From Pseudoteredinibacter isoporae (GTDB taxonomy: Bacteria > Pseudomonadota > Gammaproteobacteria > Pseudomonadales > Cellvibrionaceae): DNA of 64,000 nucleotides. Under the pieces are notes generated by a model. The model saw nothing but the letters and a program-made list of their open reading frames with translations, had not been told where the DNA came from and did not search any database. This document shows positions 45,050 through 52,556 of the stretch, one piece after another. The stretch lies in the NCBI RefSeq assembly GCF_011602085.1, contig NZ_JAAONY010000001.1, positions 1,116,001-1,180,000 on the forward strand. The letters are read 5' to 3'. The stretch's first letter is position 1, and each line of letters opens with the position of its first letter. The position numbers and the translations under genes are program-made.

Positions 45050-47515
45050 ATGTCTGAGATTAGGAGTTTCCCTGTAAAACCCCTGCTGGGGGCCATTTTG
45101 GTGGGCTCAACCCTGGCTGCCGACTGGGCAGCAGCACAAATTGAAGAGGTTATGGTAACCGCCCAGCGGCGTACCGAGTCCGCCCAGGACGTACCGGTAT
45201 CCCTGACGGCCTACAGTGCCGAAGACCTGAAGATCGTTAATGTGACCCGCAGCAGTCAGCTGGCGGCCCAAACCCCGAACATGGTGGCAGTGGATGGCAA
45301 CTTCGGCCTATCTGCGCCGATCATCAGTATGCGTGGCGTGAGTAACGTCGATTTCAGCGCGATTTCCAACACCCCGATTGCGGTGTATAGCGATGGGGTC
45401 ATCCTGAACAACATTCAGACCCACGGCTTCGCCATGTTTGATCTGGAGCGCGTGGAAATTTTGCGTGGCCCCCAGGGCACCCTGTTCGGTCGCAACTCCA
45501 CCACCGGTGCCATGCAGGTATTTTCGGCGCGTCCTACCGAAGAGTTCAGTGCGGGCGTTGAGGTAACCTTGGGTCGCTTCGATCGCTCGCGTCAGGAGGC
45601 CTTTGTTTCCGGCAAACTCACCGACAGCACCCGCGCGCGTCTGGCCTATGTCAGCAATCGCTCCGACGGTTACGTCAAGGATCAGCTTGGCCGCGATGCC
45701 CAAAACGAAGATGTGCAGGCCGCACGTTTCAGTTTGGATTGGGATGCCAGTGAAGATGTCAAAGTGGAATGGCGCCTGGCCCATCAGCAGATCGACAACA
45801 AGCCGGTTGTCTTCCATAACCAATTGGCGACTAATGTTTTTGATCCGACCTCACCCGGTGGCGCGGCTTCGGATTTTCGTCGCGTGACCTTAAGCCCGGA
45901 CTATGTGCGTAAGGAAAAAGGCGAGACCATCATGAGTTCGCTGACGGTGGATTGGGATCTGGGGGATATGAACCTCGTTTCCGTGACCGGTATTGTGGAT
46001 CACGATTTCCAGTATCAAAACGATGAAGATGCCAGCACCCAGGCGCTGGGGCATAGTCAGGCCTTTACCGGCCAGCGTCAGCTGACCCAGGAATTTCGCC
46101 TGCAAGGTCAAACCGATCGACTTGACTGGGTAGCCGGTGTGTTCTTTATGGACGAAGATGTGGAGTCGCAAACCTCTTACGACATCAACGGTATTCTGGC
46201 GGCATTGCCGCACGGTTTCGTGCCGGGCAGTGATGGCACCATCGGTGGTTTCGATGCGGCGCTCGGTCTTGGCGGGGCGTGGATTGGCTCTGCGCAACTG
46301 GCAGGTTTCGAAGCAACGGACAGCATTACTGTGGCCCAGGCTTACAATGTGTTGCAAGCCGTTGGCCGAATCCCGCAGGGTAATGTGTCCACTCGCGCCA
46401 ACAAGCACAAACAAAATCTCGAGAGTATGGCGGTATTTTCACATATGAAATATCGCATCAGCGATTACTGGGGAGCGACCCTGGGTTTGCGTTGGAGTCG
46501 TGATGAAAAAGATTTGAATGGCCAGTACCTCGGCTGTTATGTAGGGCAAAACCCGAATCTTGGGCACGGTCGTTTCGATCAGTTGCAGGGCATCGGCGTC
46601 AACTTGAATGCTCCGGGAGGCTTCGATTTGGCCAGTCTGGTCATGGATCCGGAGATTTGTGGTGTGAACAATGGTCAGCCGGAAAGCTTTGGTGCTGACG
46701 CCAGTTGGGATTCCCTCAGCGGTAAGCTCTCTTTTGAATACACGCCTGACGAAGAATCCCTGTACTACTTCGGTGTGTCTCGCGGCTTTAAGGGTGGCAG
46801 CTTTAACGGCACCTACTACAACCGTCTAGTGGAAGTTGATCCTGAAAAACTGACCTCGTTCGAGTTGGGTACCAAGCATTATCTGCTGGATCGTCGCATG
46901 ACGTTAAACGCGGCCTTGTTCCAATACGACTACACCGACTTCCAGGCGGTTATCGCCGTTACCTTGCCATCGCAATTGCAGGGAACCACGGTGGTAAACG
47001 AACTGGTGAACGTACCGGATTCCACCATTCGCGGTGCCGAACTGGAAATGGCTTACAACCCCATTACCAATCTGGTGCTGACTTTGGGCGCTTCCTGGTT
47101 GGATTCCAAAGTGGACAAGCAACCGACAGTCAGTGCCGGTACCATTCCGAACATCCGTGGCAACGAATTCCGTTATGCGCCTGAGTTTACCTTCAATGGT
47201 GTGCTGAGTTACACCATTGAAATGGACGACTGGGGTTACTTAACGCCGCAGTTGGATTGGTCCTACACCGATGCGTACTTTACCGACATTGGTAACAATC
47301 CTCTGGGTAAAACCGATGACAACTGGATGACCAATGCGCGCCTGAACTGGTCCAGCTCCGACGAGCGCCTGAATGCAACTCTGTTTGTTGAGAACCTGAC
47401 CGACGAAGTGTACAACAGCTCCAACACCCGCGAGTTCACCGCTTCCTTCGGTACCACCTTTTCAACCTACAGCAAACCACGCACCGTGGGCTTAACACTT
47501 TCATATCGCATATAA
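45050..47515 (+). CDS. TonB-dependent outer-membrane receptor
   Basis: An 821-residue receptor: signal peptide (about 8-30, ending AAQ), a TonB-box-like IEEVMVTAQRR (about 31-41), the plug domain (to about 170, with ILRGPQGTLFGRNSTTGAM), and a 22-strand-type barrel with the typical end (TVGLTLSYRI). It belongs to the large group found in organisms using hydrophobic or complex substrates, not to classic siderophore receptors that I recognise. The ATG follows AGGAG. It is the outer-membrane importer of the probable regulon. Confidence 0.93.
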   Translation: MSEIRSFPVKPLLGAILVGSTLAADWAAAQIEEVMVTAQRRTESAQDVPVSLTAYSAEDLKIVNVTRSSQLAAQTPNMVAVDGNFGLSAPIISMRGVSNVDFSAISNTPIAVYSDGVILNNIQTHGFAMFDLERVEILRGPQGTLFGRNSTTGAMQVFSARPTEEFSAGVEVTLGRFDRSRQEAFVSGKLTDSTRARLAYVSNRSDGYVKDQLGRDAQNEDVQAARFSLDWDASEDVKVEWRLAHQQIDNKPVVFHNQLATNVFDPTSPGGAASDFRRVTLSPDYVRKEKGETIMSSLTVDWDLGDMNLVSVTGIVDHDFQYQNDEDASTQALGHSQAFTGQRQLTQEFRLQGQTDRLDWVAGVFFMDEDVESQTSYDINGILAALPHGFVPGSDGTIGGFDAALGLGGAWIGSAQLAGFEATDSITVAQAYNVLQAVGRIPQGNVSTRANKHKQNLESMAVFSHMKYRISDYWGATLGLRWSRDEKDLNGQYLGCYVGQNPNLGHGRFDQLQGIGVNLNAPGGFDLASLVMDPEICGVNNGQPESFGADASWDSLSGKLSFEYTPDEESLYYFGVSRGFKGGSFNGTYYNRLVEVDPEKLTSFELGTKHYLLDRRMTLNAALFQYDYTDFQAVIAVTLPSQLQGTTVVNELVNVPDSTIRGAELEMAYNPITNLVLTLGASWLDSKVDKQPTVSAGTIPNIRGNEFRYAPEFTFNGVLSYTIEMDDWGYLTPQLDWSYTDAYFTDIGNNPLGKTDDNWMTNARLNWSSSDERLNATLFVENLTDEVYNSSNTREFTASFGTTFSTYSKPRTVGLTLSYRI

Positions 47516-47532
47516 CTGTTTAGCGACGGTTA

Positions 47533-47582
47533 GGTGAGATCCTCACCCAATTGCTTTGCGGGCCACTGGCCCGCTTTTTTTT
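47533..47582 (+). terminator. Intrinsic terminator of the TonB-receptor gene
   Basis: GCGGGCC (47558-47564) and GGCCCGC (47568-47574) form a 7-bp GC stem with loop ACT, followed by eight T (47575-47582). A smaller stem, GGTGAG and CTCACC (47533-47547), precedes it. Confidence 0.92.
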
Positions 47583-47604
47583 GCCTGCAATGCTTTGTAA
47601 GATG

Positions 47605-47625
47605 ACCTCGTAAGAAAATCGAGGT
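47605..47625. promoter_or_regulatory. Inverted repeat over the tetR ribosome-binding site
   Basis: ACCTCG (47605-47610) and CGAGGT (47620-47625) are reverse complements 9 bp apart. The right arm contains GAGG, the ribosome-binding site of the TetR gene (ATG 47630). It may be an autoregulatory operator or a translational hairpin. Confidence 0.45.
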
Positions 47626-47629
47626 AGCT

Positions 47630-48229
47630 ATGGCAAGACCAAGCGTAAAAGAAGAAAGGGCAGAAGCCATATTGGCCGCGTTCGAACGCTGTGTCGCACG
47701 ATACGGCGTAGAGGGTGCGACCCTTGAGCGCATTTCCAAAGAATCCGGCCTGCATCGCAGTTTGCTTCGCCACCATGTGGGCAATCGCGAGGCCCTGCTC
47801 GACCGTTTGATCGAGCGCTGCATCGATACCGAGCAAGATGAAATAAAACGGTTATTCGAAGATATTGAACAAGAAGGTAGCCAGCCGGATCAGGCCGACG
47901 AAGCCATCATTGCCTACCTCTTCGGGGAAATGCCTGAGCAAGAGCAGCTCAAAATAAAAGTCGCCCTGGCATTGCTGGCCGCCGTCGAGAACCACCCCAA
48001 TATTAAAAAGCGTTTGTTTCAATGGAACAAGGACTTCATCACAACCCTTCAGGAAATACTGCAAAGTGTTTACCCCAAGGTGGGTGAGGCGCAATGCGCA
48101 GCGGTTGCCTGGGGTTTGGCCAGCATTTCCCTGAGTAGCCTGTCTATTGCCCCGCTTGGGAGTGGTCAGGTGTTTCAGGAAAGCAGTTTGCAAGTTGCGA
48201 GAACGTTGCTGAAGAGCTTGCGTGTGTAG
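47630..48229 (+). CDS. TetR-family transcriptional regulator
   Basis: A 199-residue regulator. The helix-turn-helix is at residues 10-55 (EAILAAFERCVARYGVEGATLERISKESGLHRSLLRHHVGNREALL is the region; the recognition helix is about SGLHRSLLRHHVG). The rest is a helical ligand and dimer domain without sequence clues to the ligand. It lies between the TonB receptor and the amidase operon, in the middle of the four CGAACG palindromes, and is the first candidate for the repressor of that regulon. Confidence 0.88.
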   Translation: MARPSVKEERAEAILAAFERCVARYGVEGATLERISKESGLHRSLLRHHVGNREALLDRLIERCIDTEQDEIKRLFEDIEQEGSQPDQADEAIIAYLFGEMPEQEQLKIKVALALLAAVENHPNIKKRLFQWNKDFITTLQEILQSVYPKVGEAQCAAVAWGLASISLSSLSIAPLGSGQVFQESSLQVARTLLKSLRV

Positions 48230-48253
48230 GGTTTGAATTTCCAGATCTTAGCA

Positions 48254-48287
48254 ATTGCCCAGCTCGGTTTTGACGCTTCTGGGCAAT
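48254..48287. terminator. Stem-loop between convergent tetR and amidase genes
   Basis: ATTGCCCAG (48254-48262) and CTGGGCAAT (48279-48287) form a perfect 9-bp stem with a 16-nt loop, between the ends of convergent genes. A T-run is lacking, so a Rho-independent function is uncertain. Confidence 0.45.
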
Positions 48288-48305
48288 AAAAATTACGCTC
48301 GAAAA

Positions 48306-49691
48306 TCAGATTGGAAATGCTCTTTGTGCGGGGCGAATGTTTTCATATTGCCTGGCTAGCTGAAGCACCCCGGCATCATCAAACCTCGGCCCCACAATCT
48401 GAAGCCCAATCGGCAGCCCCCCTTCGGTGTAGCCACAATTAATCGAAGCGGCCGGTTGCTCACTGATGTTAAACAGAAAATTATTGCACCAGGGATCGAA
48501 CAGCTTGTTGGGGGCATCCGCGGGCAACTCAGCTGCAAAAGCCGGGCGGGGTGTTGAGGGCAGTAACAGATAGTCGACTGCCGAGCACATCTCCAGTGTT
48601 TTTACGCCCAGCTGGCGCATTGCCATTGTGGCATCAAATAAATCGACCGCCGAAACCTCTTCGCACCGACGCGTAAATTCATCAATGTACGGGCTTTGCT
48701 TTCTCAAATGTTTCGGATATTGCTTGAATTCATGGTGACAGCGTTGCTGATAATAAAGTTCGGCACAATCCTCATCACCGGAGGAAAATGGGCTCTCGAT
48801 TGGAATAATGCGGTGCCCCAAATCTTCCAGTTGTTGCGCTGCGCAAGTAATTGCCGCAAGAGTTTCCGGGTCCGGGCTGGTGCCAAAACCAATATTCAGG
48901 AGCAGGCCCAGGCGTAAAGACGGTCTTGCTTTATTTAGGTGCTCGGAATAATCGGTATCTTGCCAGTTCAGGGCGCGCGCATCGCGATAATCAGGGCGGC
49001 TTAAAATATTTAAATAGGCCGCCGAATCACTGACCGAGCGTGACATAGGGCCGGCAACCAGAGTATCGGCATTGCTCGGGTAATAGGGTACACGCCCCTG
49101 GCTGGGCTTCAGGCCAAATAAACCGGTATAGGATGCGGGCAGACGAATAGAGCCAACAATATCGGTGCCGGCTGCAACCGGGTTTAAACCTGCACAAATG
49201 GCCGCGGCCGTTCCTGAACTGCTGCCGCCCGTAGTGACATTGCTGTTCCAGGGGTTGCGCGTAATACCGTGCTGAGAACTGTAACCGGAGGCCAAAATAC
49301 CGAAGTCCGGCATCGTGGTTTTGCCGAGGGAAATCATCCCTGCCTCTTTTTGTCGAGCGACTAAAGGGCAGTCTTCATTCCATTCATGCTCATCGGAATT
49401 GTTGGCCGCGGAACCCCGGTAACTTTTTTGGCCCCGGCTCAATAAGGCATCTTTGACGCTGGTGGGAATACCATCAAACAGGCTGCTTGGTTCTCCATTC
49501 AGCCAGCGTTGTTCGGATTTTTTGGCTTCTTCGCGGGCGCCCTCATGATCAATACAGTAAAAGGCATTGTATATCGGGTTGAGGGACTCCAGACGACTTA
49601 GCTGAGTGTCAACGACCTCAACCGGGCTCAACGTTTTACTTTGGTACAGGCGGCTGAGTTCCAGTGCGCTAAGTGTTGAAACATCACTCAT
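48306..49691 (-). CDS. Amidase signature family enzyme
   Basis: A 461-residue amidase. The Ser-cisSer-Lys triad region is present: PTSVKDALL (Lys about 78), GGSSSGTAAAICAGLNPVAAGTDIVGSIRLPAS with the two serines (about 153-185). The family hydrolyses carboxamides, including GatA and broad-range amidases; lack of GatB/GatC nearby argues against GatA. Its ATG overlaps the NUDIX stop by 4 bp (ATGA), so it is the third gene of a coupled operon starting with the flavin reductase. Confidence 0.9.
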   Translation of the reverse strand: MSDVSTLSALELSRLYQSKTLSPVEVVDTQLSRLESLNPIYNAFYCIDHEGAREEAKKSEQRWLNGEPSSLFDGIPTSVKDALLSRGQKSYRGSAANNSDEHEWNEDCPLVARQKEAGMISLGKTTMPDFGILASGYSSQHGITRNPWNSNVTTGGSSSGTAAAICAGLNPVAAGTDIVGSIRLPASYTGLFGLKPSQGRVPYYPSNADTLVAGPMSRSVSDSAAYLNILSRPDYRDARALNWQDTDYSEHLNKARPSLRLGLLLNIGFGTSPDPETLAAITCAAQQLEDLGHRIIPIESPFSSGDEDCAELYYQQRCHHEFKQYPKHLRKQSPYIDEFTRRCEEVSAVDLFDATMAMRQLGVKTLEMCSAVDYLLLPSTPRPAFAAELPADAPNKLFDPWCNNFLFNISEQPAASINCGYTEGGLPIGLQIVGPRFDDAGVLQLARQYENIRPAQRAFPI

Positions 49692-50245
49692 GAAGCATTT
49701 CCTAACAAATTGGCTTGGCTGTTAATGGTTTCGTGGATCAGTGGAAACTGACCCCGTTTCTGATCAATAAAAAACTGTTGAAGTGCCGCAGCAATGCTGG
49801 GGTAGGCCAGTTGTGACCAGGGAATTTCATGCTGCTTGAATAATTGTGCCTCCAGCGTTTCCAATCCCGCTTCCACCTTGGGGGTGATCAGTTTGGCCAG
49901 ATAATACATGTAGGTCTGATTGATGTGAGGCAGGTTGTAAACGGCATACAATGATTCAATTTCAAGCTGAGCGCGAGTTTCTTCTTCCGCCTCACGCATC
50001 GCACCTTCGTCGCTGGATTCGCCGTTTTCCATGAAGCCGGCGGGCAAACACCAAAGGCCTTTTTGGGGTTCAATGCCCCGGCGGCAAAGCAACACCTGAT
50101 CCTGCCAGTGTGCAATCACACCGACCACCAGCTTCGGGTTTTCATAGTGAATGCGGCTGCATTGGTTACAAATATGGCGCTCGCGCAGATCGCCTGCGGG
50201 AATGGCAAGAATCAATTTATGGCCGCAGTCGCTACAGAAATTCAT
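49688..50245 (-). CDS. NUDIX hydrolase with N-terminal zinc ribbon
   Basis: A 185-residue NUDIX protein. The first 35 residues have a zinc ribbon (CSDCGHKL and CNQCSRIHYENP) like NudC-type pyrophosphatases, then the NUDIX domain. The NUDIX box reads GFMENGESSDEGAMREAEEE and then TRA, where a glycine is usual. It could hydrolyse NADH, FAD or CoA derivatives. The start at 50245 is fixed by an ATGA overlap with the flavin reductase stop; its end overlaps the amidase start in the same way. Confidence 0.88.
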   Translation of the reverse strand: MNFCSDCGHKLILAIPAGDLRERHICNQCSRIHYENPKLVVGVIAHWQDQVLLCRRGIEPQKGLWCLPAGFMENGESSDEGAMREAEEETRAQLEIESLYAVYNLPHINQTYMYYLAKLITPKVEAGLETLEAQLFKQHEIPWSQLAYPSIAAALQQFFIDQKRGQFPLIHETINSQANLLGNAS

Positions 50246-50727
50246 GCGCACAGCCCGGCAAATTTACCGCGATGGAACGCCAGGGCTTCGCCATCATTTT
50301 GCTGAAGTTGCTCGACTTTACCGATCAATAAACGATGATCACCGCCATCATGATTGGCGTGCATCGAACATTCAAAGCGGGCCAGACAATTCTCAATGGC
50401 CGGCGCCTTGCTGTCGTTCCGGGTCAGTTCGACATTGGCAAAACGATCCCCTTCTTTGCTGGCGAACTGGTAAGCCAAAGCATCTTGCTCACGTTTCAGA
50501 ACGTGAATGTTGAAGTGATCACAGCCATTAAAGGCGTCGAAATTGCTGCTGCTTTTGCCAATGCTCCACAGCACCAGGGCCGGCTCCAGAGACAGAGAAT
50601 TAAAGCTGCTGGCCGTCATGCCAACGGCATTGCCTGCCTTGTCATAGCAGGTGATTACCGTCACGCCGGTCGCAAATTGGCCTAGGGCATCTCTCAGTTC
50701 TCTTGGGTCGATTCGGCTTGATTCCAC
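50242..50727 (-). CDS. Flavin reductase (HpaC-like)
   Basis: A 161-residue split-barrel flavin reductase: RDALGQFATGVTVIT at the N-terminus, GMTASSFNSLSLEPALVLWSI about 35-55, and a C-terminal ANHDGGDHRLLIGKVEQL. Such proteins use NAD(P)H to make free FMNH2 for two-component monooxygenases. The LLM protein at 39118-40251 is the likely partner, and both genes have the same palindrome at the promoter. It is the first gene of the reductase-NUDIX-amidase operon. Confidence 0.92.
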   Translation of the reverse strand: MESSRIDPRELRDALGQFATGVTVITCYDKAGNAVGMTASSFNSLSLEPALVLWSIGKSSSNFDAFNGCDHFNIHVLKREQDALAYQFASKEGDRFANVELTRNDSKAPAIENCLARFECSMHANHDGGDHRLLIGKVEQLQQNDGEALAFHRGKFAGLCA

Positions 50728-50821
50728 AATTCAGCACTCACTTTCTGGATGATTCATAGGGTTCGCAGGGCCTGTACCAGCGGCAGGCCTGGAAGGGTGG
50801 GCTGCCGATTGTTTAGCTTTG

Positions 50822-50835
50822 CGAACGAACGTTCG
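50822..50835. promoter_or_regulatory. Regulon palindrome at the flavin reductase promoter (site 3)
   Basis: CGAACGAACGTTCG matches the consensus CGAACGNNCGTTCG exactly. It lies just downstream of the -10 box of the flavin reductase promoter, the same arrangement as at the LLM gene. Confidence 0.75.
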
Positions 50836-50838
50836 ATA

Positions 50839-50867
50839 ATATTATGTTTGATTCACTTTTGTGTCAA
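50839..50867 (-). promoter_or_regulatory. Promoter of the flavin reductase operon
   Basis: On the minus strand TTGACA (plus 50862-50867) and TAATAT (plus 50839-50844) are 17 bp apart, a near-consensus sigma-70 promoter. The palindrome starts 3 bp beyond the -10 box. Confidence 0.7.
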
Positions 50868-50899
50868 ATTTTAAGCAATTAAGTCCATTGAAATTGATC

Positions 50900-50932
50900 T
50901 TGACACGAACGATCGTTCGATGAAAATATAAT
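50900..50932 (+). promoter_or_regulatory. Promoter region of the DUF35/beta-oxidation operon
   Basis: TTGACA at 50900-50905 is followed by the palindrome and then by TATAAT at 50927-50932. The 21-bp spacing is long; AAAATA at 50923-50928 gives 17 bp. Either way the operator separates the -35 and -10 boxes. Confidence 0.55.
50906..50919. promoter_or_regulatory. Regulon palindrome at the DUF35 operon promoter (site 4)
   Basis: CGAACGATCGTTCG is a perfect 14-bp palindrome matching the consensus exactly. It begins right after the TTGACA box. It is the best copy of the four and lies 78 bp before the first gene. Confidence 0.78.
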
Positions 50933-50997
50933 AATGGCTAAATAGTGTTTTAAGAACCGCTACAGCACAGAGCGGCAACAGCAAGATAGAGGAGTGA

Positions 50998-51390
50998 ATG
51001 GTGGGGCAATCTATTAACGGGCACGGGCCATGGGCGGAGTACCAACAGCGCCTGAATGCCGGTCAGTTTTGCATTCAGCAAGGGGGGAATGGTGATTATT
51101 TCTTTTACCCGAGAGTCAATGTGCCCGCACAGGGCGGTACCGATTGGCAGTGGGTGGAAGCCAGTGGCCGCGCGAGTATCTATTCCCTTAGCCGTATTCC
51201 CCAGCGCCCGGAGCGTGGCGGCGACTACTATGTGGCCATTGTTGAGTTGGCTGAAGGCCCGCGCCTCATGAGCCAGCTGCGCCTCAATTTAGACGCTCAA
51301 CCTCAAATTGGTGATTCAGTGCTCGCCATTATTGAGCAGAAAGAAGATGCCGATGCCTTGCTGGTCTTTCAACATGGGGAGGTCGCTTAG
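50998..51390 (+). CDS. DUF35 OB-fold protein lacking the zinc ribbon cysteines
   Basis: A 130-residue protein of the DUF35/ChsH2-like group that usually partners a thiolase-fold enzyme. The OB-fold part (WVEASGRASIYSLSRI, then VAIVELAEGPRLMSQL) fits. The N-terminal rubredoxin-like zinc ribbon is degenerate: only one of the four cysteines is kept (FCIQQGGNGDYFFYPRV). GGAG lies 3 bp before the ATG. The thiolase-like gene starts in the base after its stop, so the two products probably form one complex. Confidence 0.8.
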   Translation: MVGQSINGHGPWAEYQQRLNAGQFCIQQGGNGDYFFYPRVNVPAQGGTDWQWVEASGRASIYSLSRIPQRPERGGDYYVAIVELAEGPRLMSQLRLNLDAQPQIGDSVLAIIEQKEDADALLVFQHGEVA

Positions 51391-52545
51391 ATGTCTGCTG
51401 AAAATTTGCGCGGAAAAACCGCCGTTGTCGGTGTCGCCCAGGCGGGCGTTGGCAATTGCGAAGGTTGGCAGCCACTCGAGCTTATGGGCTTGGCGGTTCA
51501 GGGTGCGCTGGACGATGCCGGCATTGCTCTGCATGAAGTCGATGGTCTGTGTGCCACAACTGGCTCCCATTATTTTGCCAGCCTGAGTGCCGCCGAATAT
51601 TTAGGTATTCAACCCAGCTTTACCAGCTGCGATATGAATGGTGGCTCATCGTTTATGTCACAGCTGCTGCAAGGGGTGATGGCCATTGAAGCGGGTTTGT
51701 GTAAAACCGTGGTGATTGCCTATGGCAGCAATGCTCGCAGCAACGGTGGTAATCATGCTGGTTTGATCGAAACCCCGGAGTGGGAGCAGCTGTATCGACC
51801 GCGCATTCCGGTCACTGGGTATGCTCTGGCGGCGGCCAGGCATATGCATGAATACGGCACGACTCGTGAGCAGCTCGCCGAAGTTGTTGTGGCAGCGCGT
51901 AGCTGGGGGGCTATGAATCCGGAAGCGTTTGTGCAAGACAAGATCGATCTTGAAACGGTTTTGGGGGCAAAAATAATTTCCGATCCATTATCCGTTATGG
52001 ATTGCTGTTTGGTGACCGATGGTGCGGCCGCGATGGTGTTGGTTGCGAAAGATCGCGCCAAAGAGTACGGCAAAAAAGCCGCCTATGTTCTGGGTTCTTC
52101 CTCGGCGACAACACATCGACAGATTGACCAAATGCCCGACCTTACCACCACCGCAGCAGTGCAAAGTGGTGAGCGAGCTTATCAAATGGCGGGGGTTCAG
52201 GCTTCCGATATCGACGCCATTCAGTTGTATGACGCCTTTTCAATCAATGTAATTTTATTTTTGGAAGATCTGGGTTTCTGCGCCAAAGGTGAAGGTGGTG
52301 CATTTGTCTCCGGTGGGCGAATTGCGCCCGGCGGAGAGCGGCCAGTAAACACCAATGGTGGTGGCATTTCCTGCGTGCATCCAGGTATGTACGGCTTGTT
52401 CTGCATGATCGAGGCGATTCGCCAACTGCGTGGCGAATGCGGCGATCGACAAATTCAATCGGCTGAGCTTGCTCTGGCCCACGGTAATGGTGGGACCTTG
52501 TCCAGCCAGGCCACCACTATCTTTGGCACAGAAGCCTGTTTGTAA
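51391..52545 (+). CDS. Thiolase-fold protein (SCP-x/Ltp2-like) paired with DUF35
   Basis: A 384-residue thiolase-superfamily protein. The N-terminal half has VAQAGVGNCEGWQPLEL and TSCDMNGGSSFMSQLL; the C-terminal half has NTNGGGISCVHPGMYGLF with the active-site His. The second cysteine of true thiolases is absent: the last motif reads ALAHGNGGTLSSQ. With a DUF35 partner it resembles the Ltp2-ChsH2 retro-aldolase pair of steroid side-chain degradation more than acetyl-CoA acyltransferases. The exact reaction is undetermined. Confidence 0.82.
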   Translation: MSAENLRGKTAVVGVAQAGVGNCEGWQPLELMGLAVQGALDDAGIALHEVDGLCATTGSHYFASLSAAEYLGIQPSFTSCDMNGGSSFMSQLLQGVMAIEAGLCKTVVIAYGSNARSNGGNHAGLIETPEWEQLYRPRIPVTGYALAAARHMHEYGTTREQLAEVVVAARSWGAMNPEAFVQDKIDLETVLGAKIISDPLSVMDCCLVTDGAAAMVLVAKDRAKEYGKKAAYVLGSSSATTHRQIDQMPDLTTTAAVQSGERAYQMAGVQASDIDAIQLYDAFSINVILFLEDLGFCAKGEGGAFVSGGRIAPGGERPVNTNGGGISCVHPGMYGLFCMIEAIRQLRGECGDRQIQSAELALAHGNGGTLSSQATTIFGTEACL

Positions 52546-52556
52546 GGGGAAAAGAA

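Noticed and set aside
47680-47694. CGTTCGAACG inside the TetR gene, similar to the regulon palindrome
   Set aside because: It lies in coding sequence and does not fit the 14-bp spacing of the four promoter sites.
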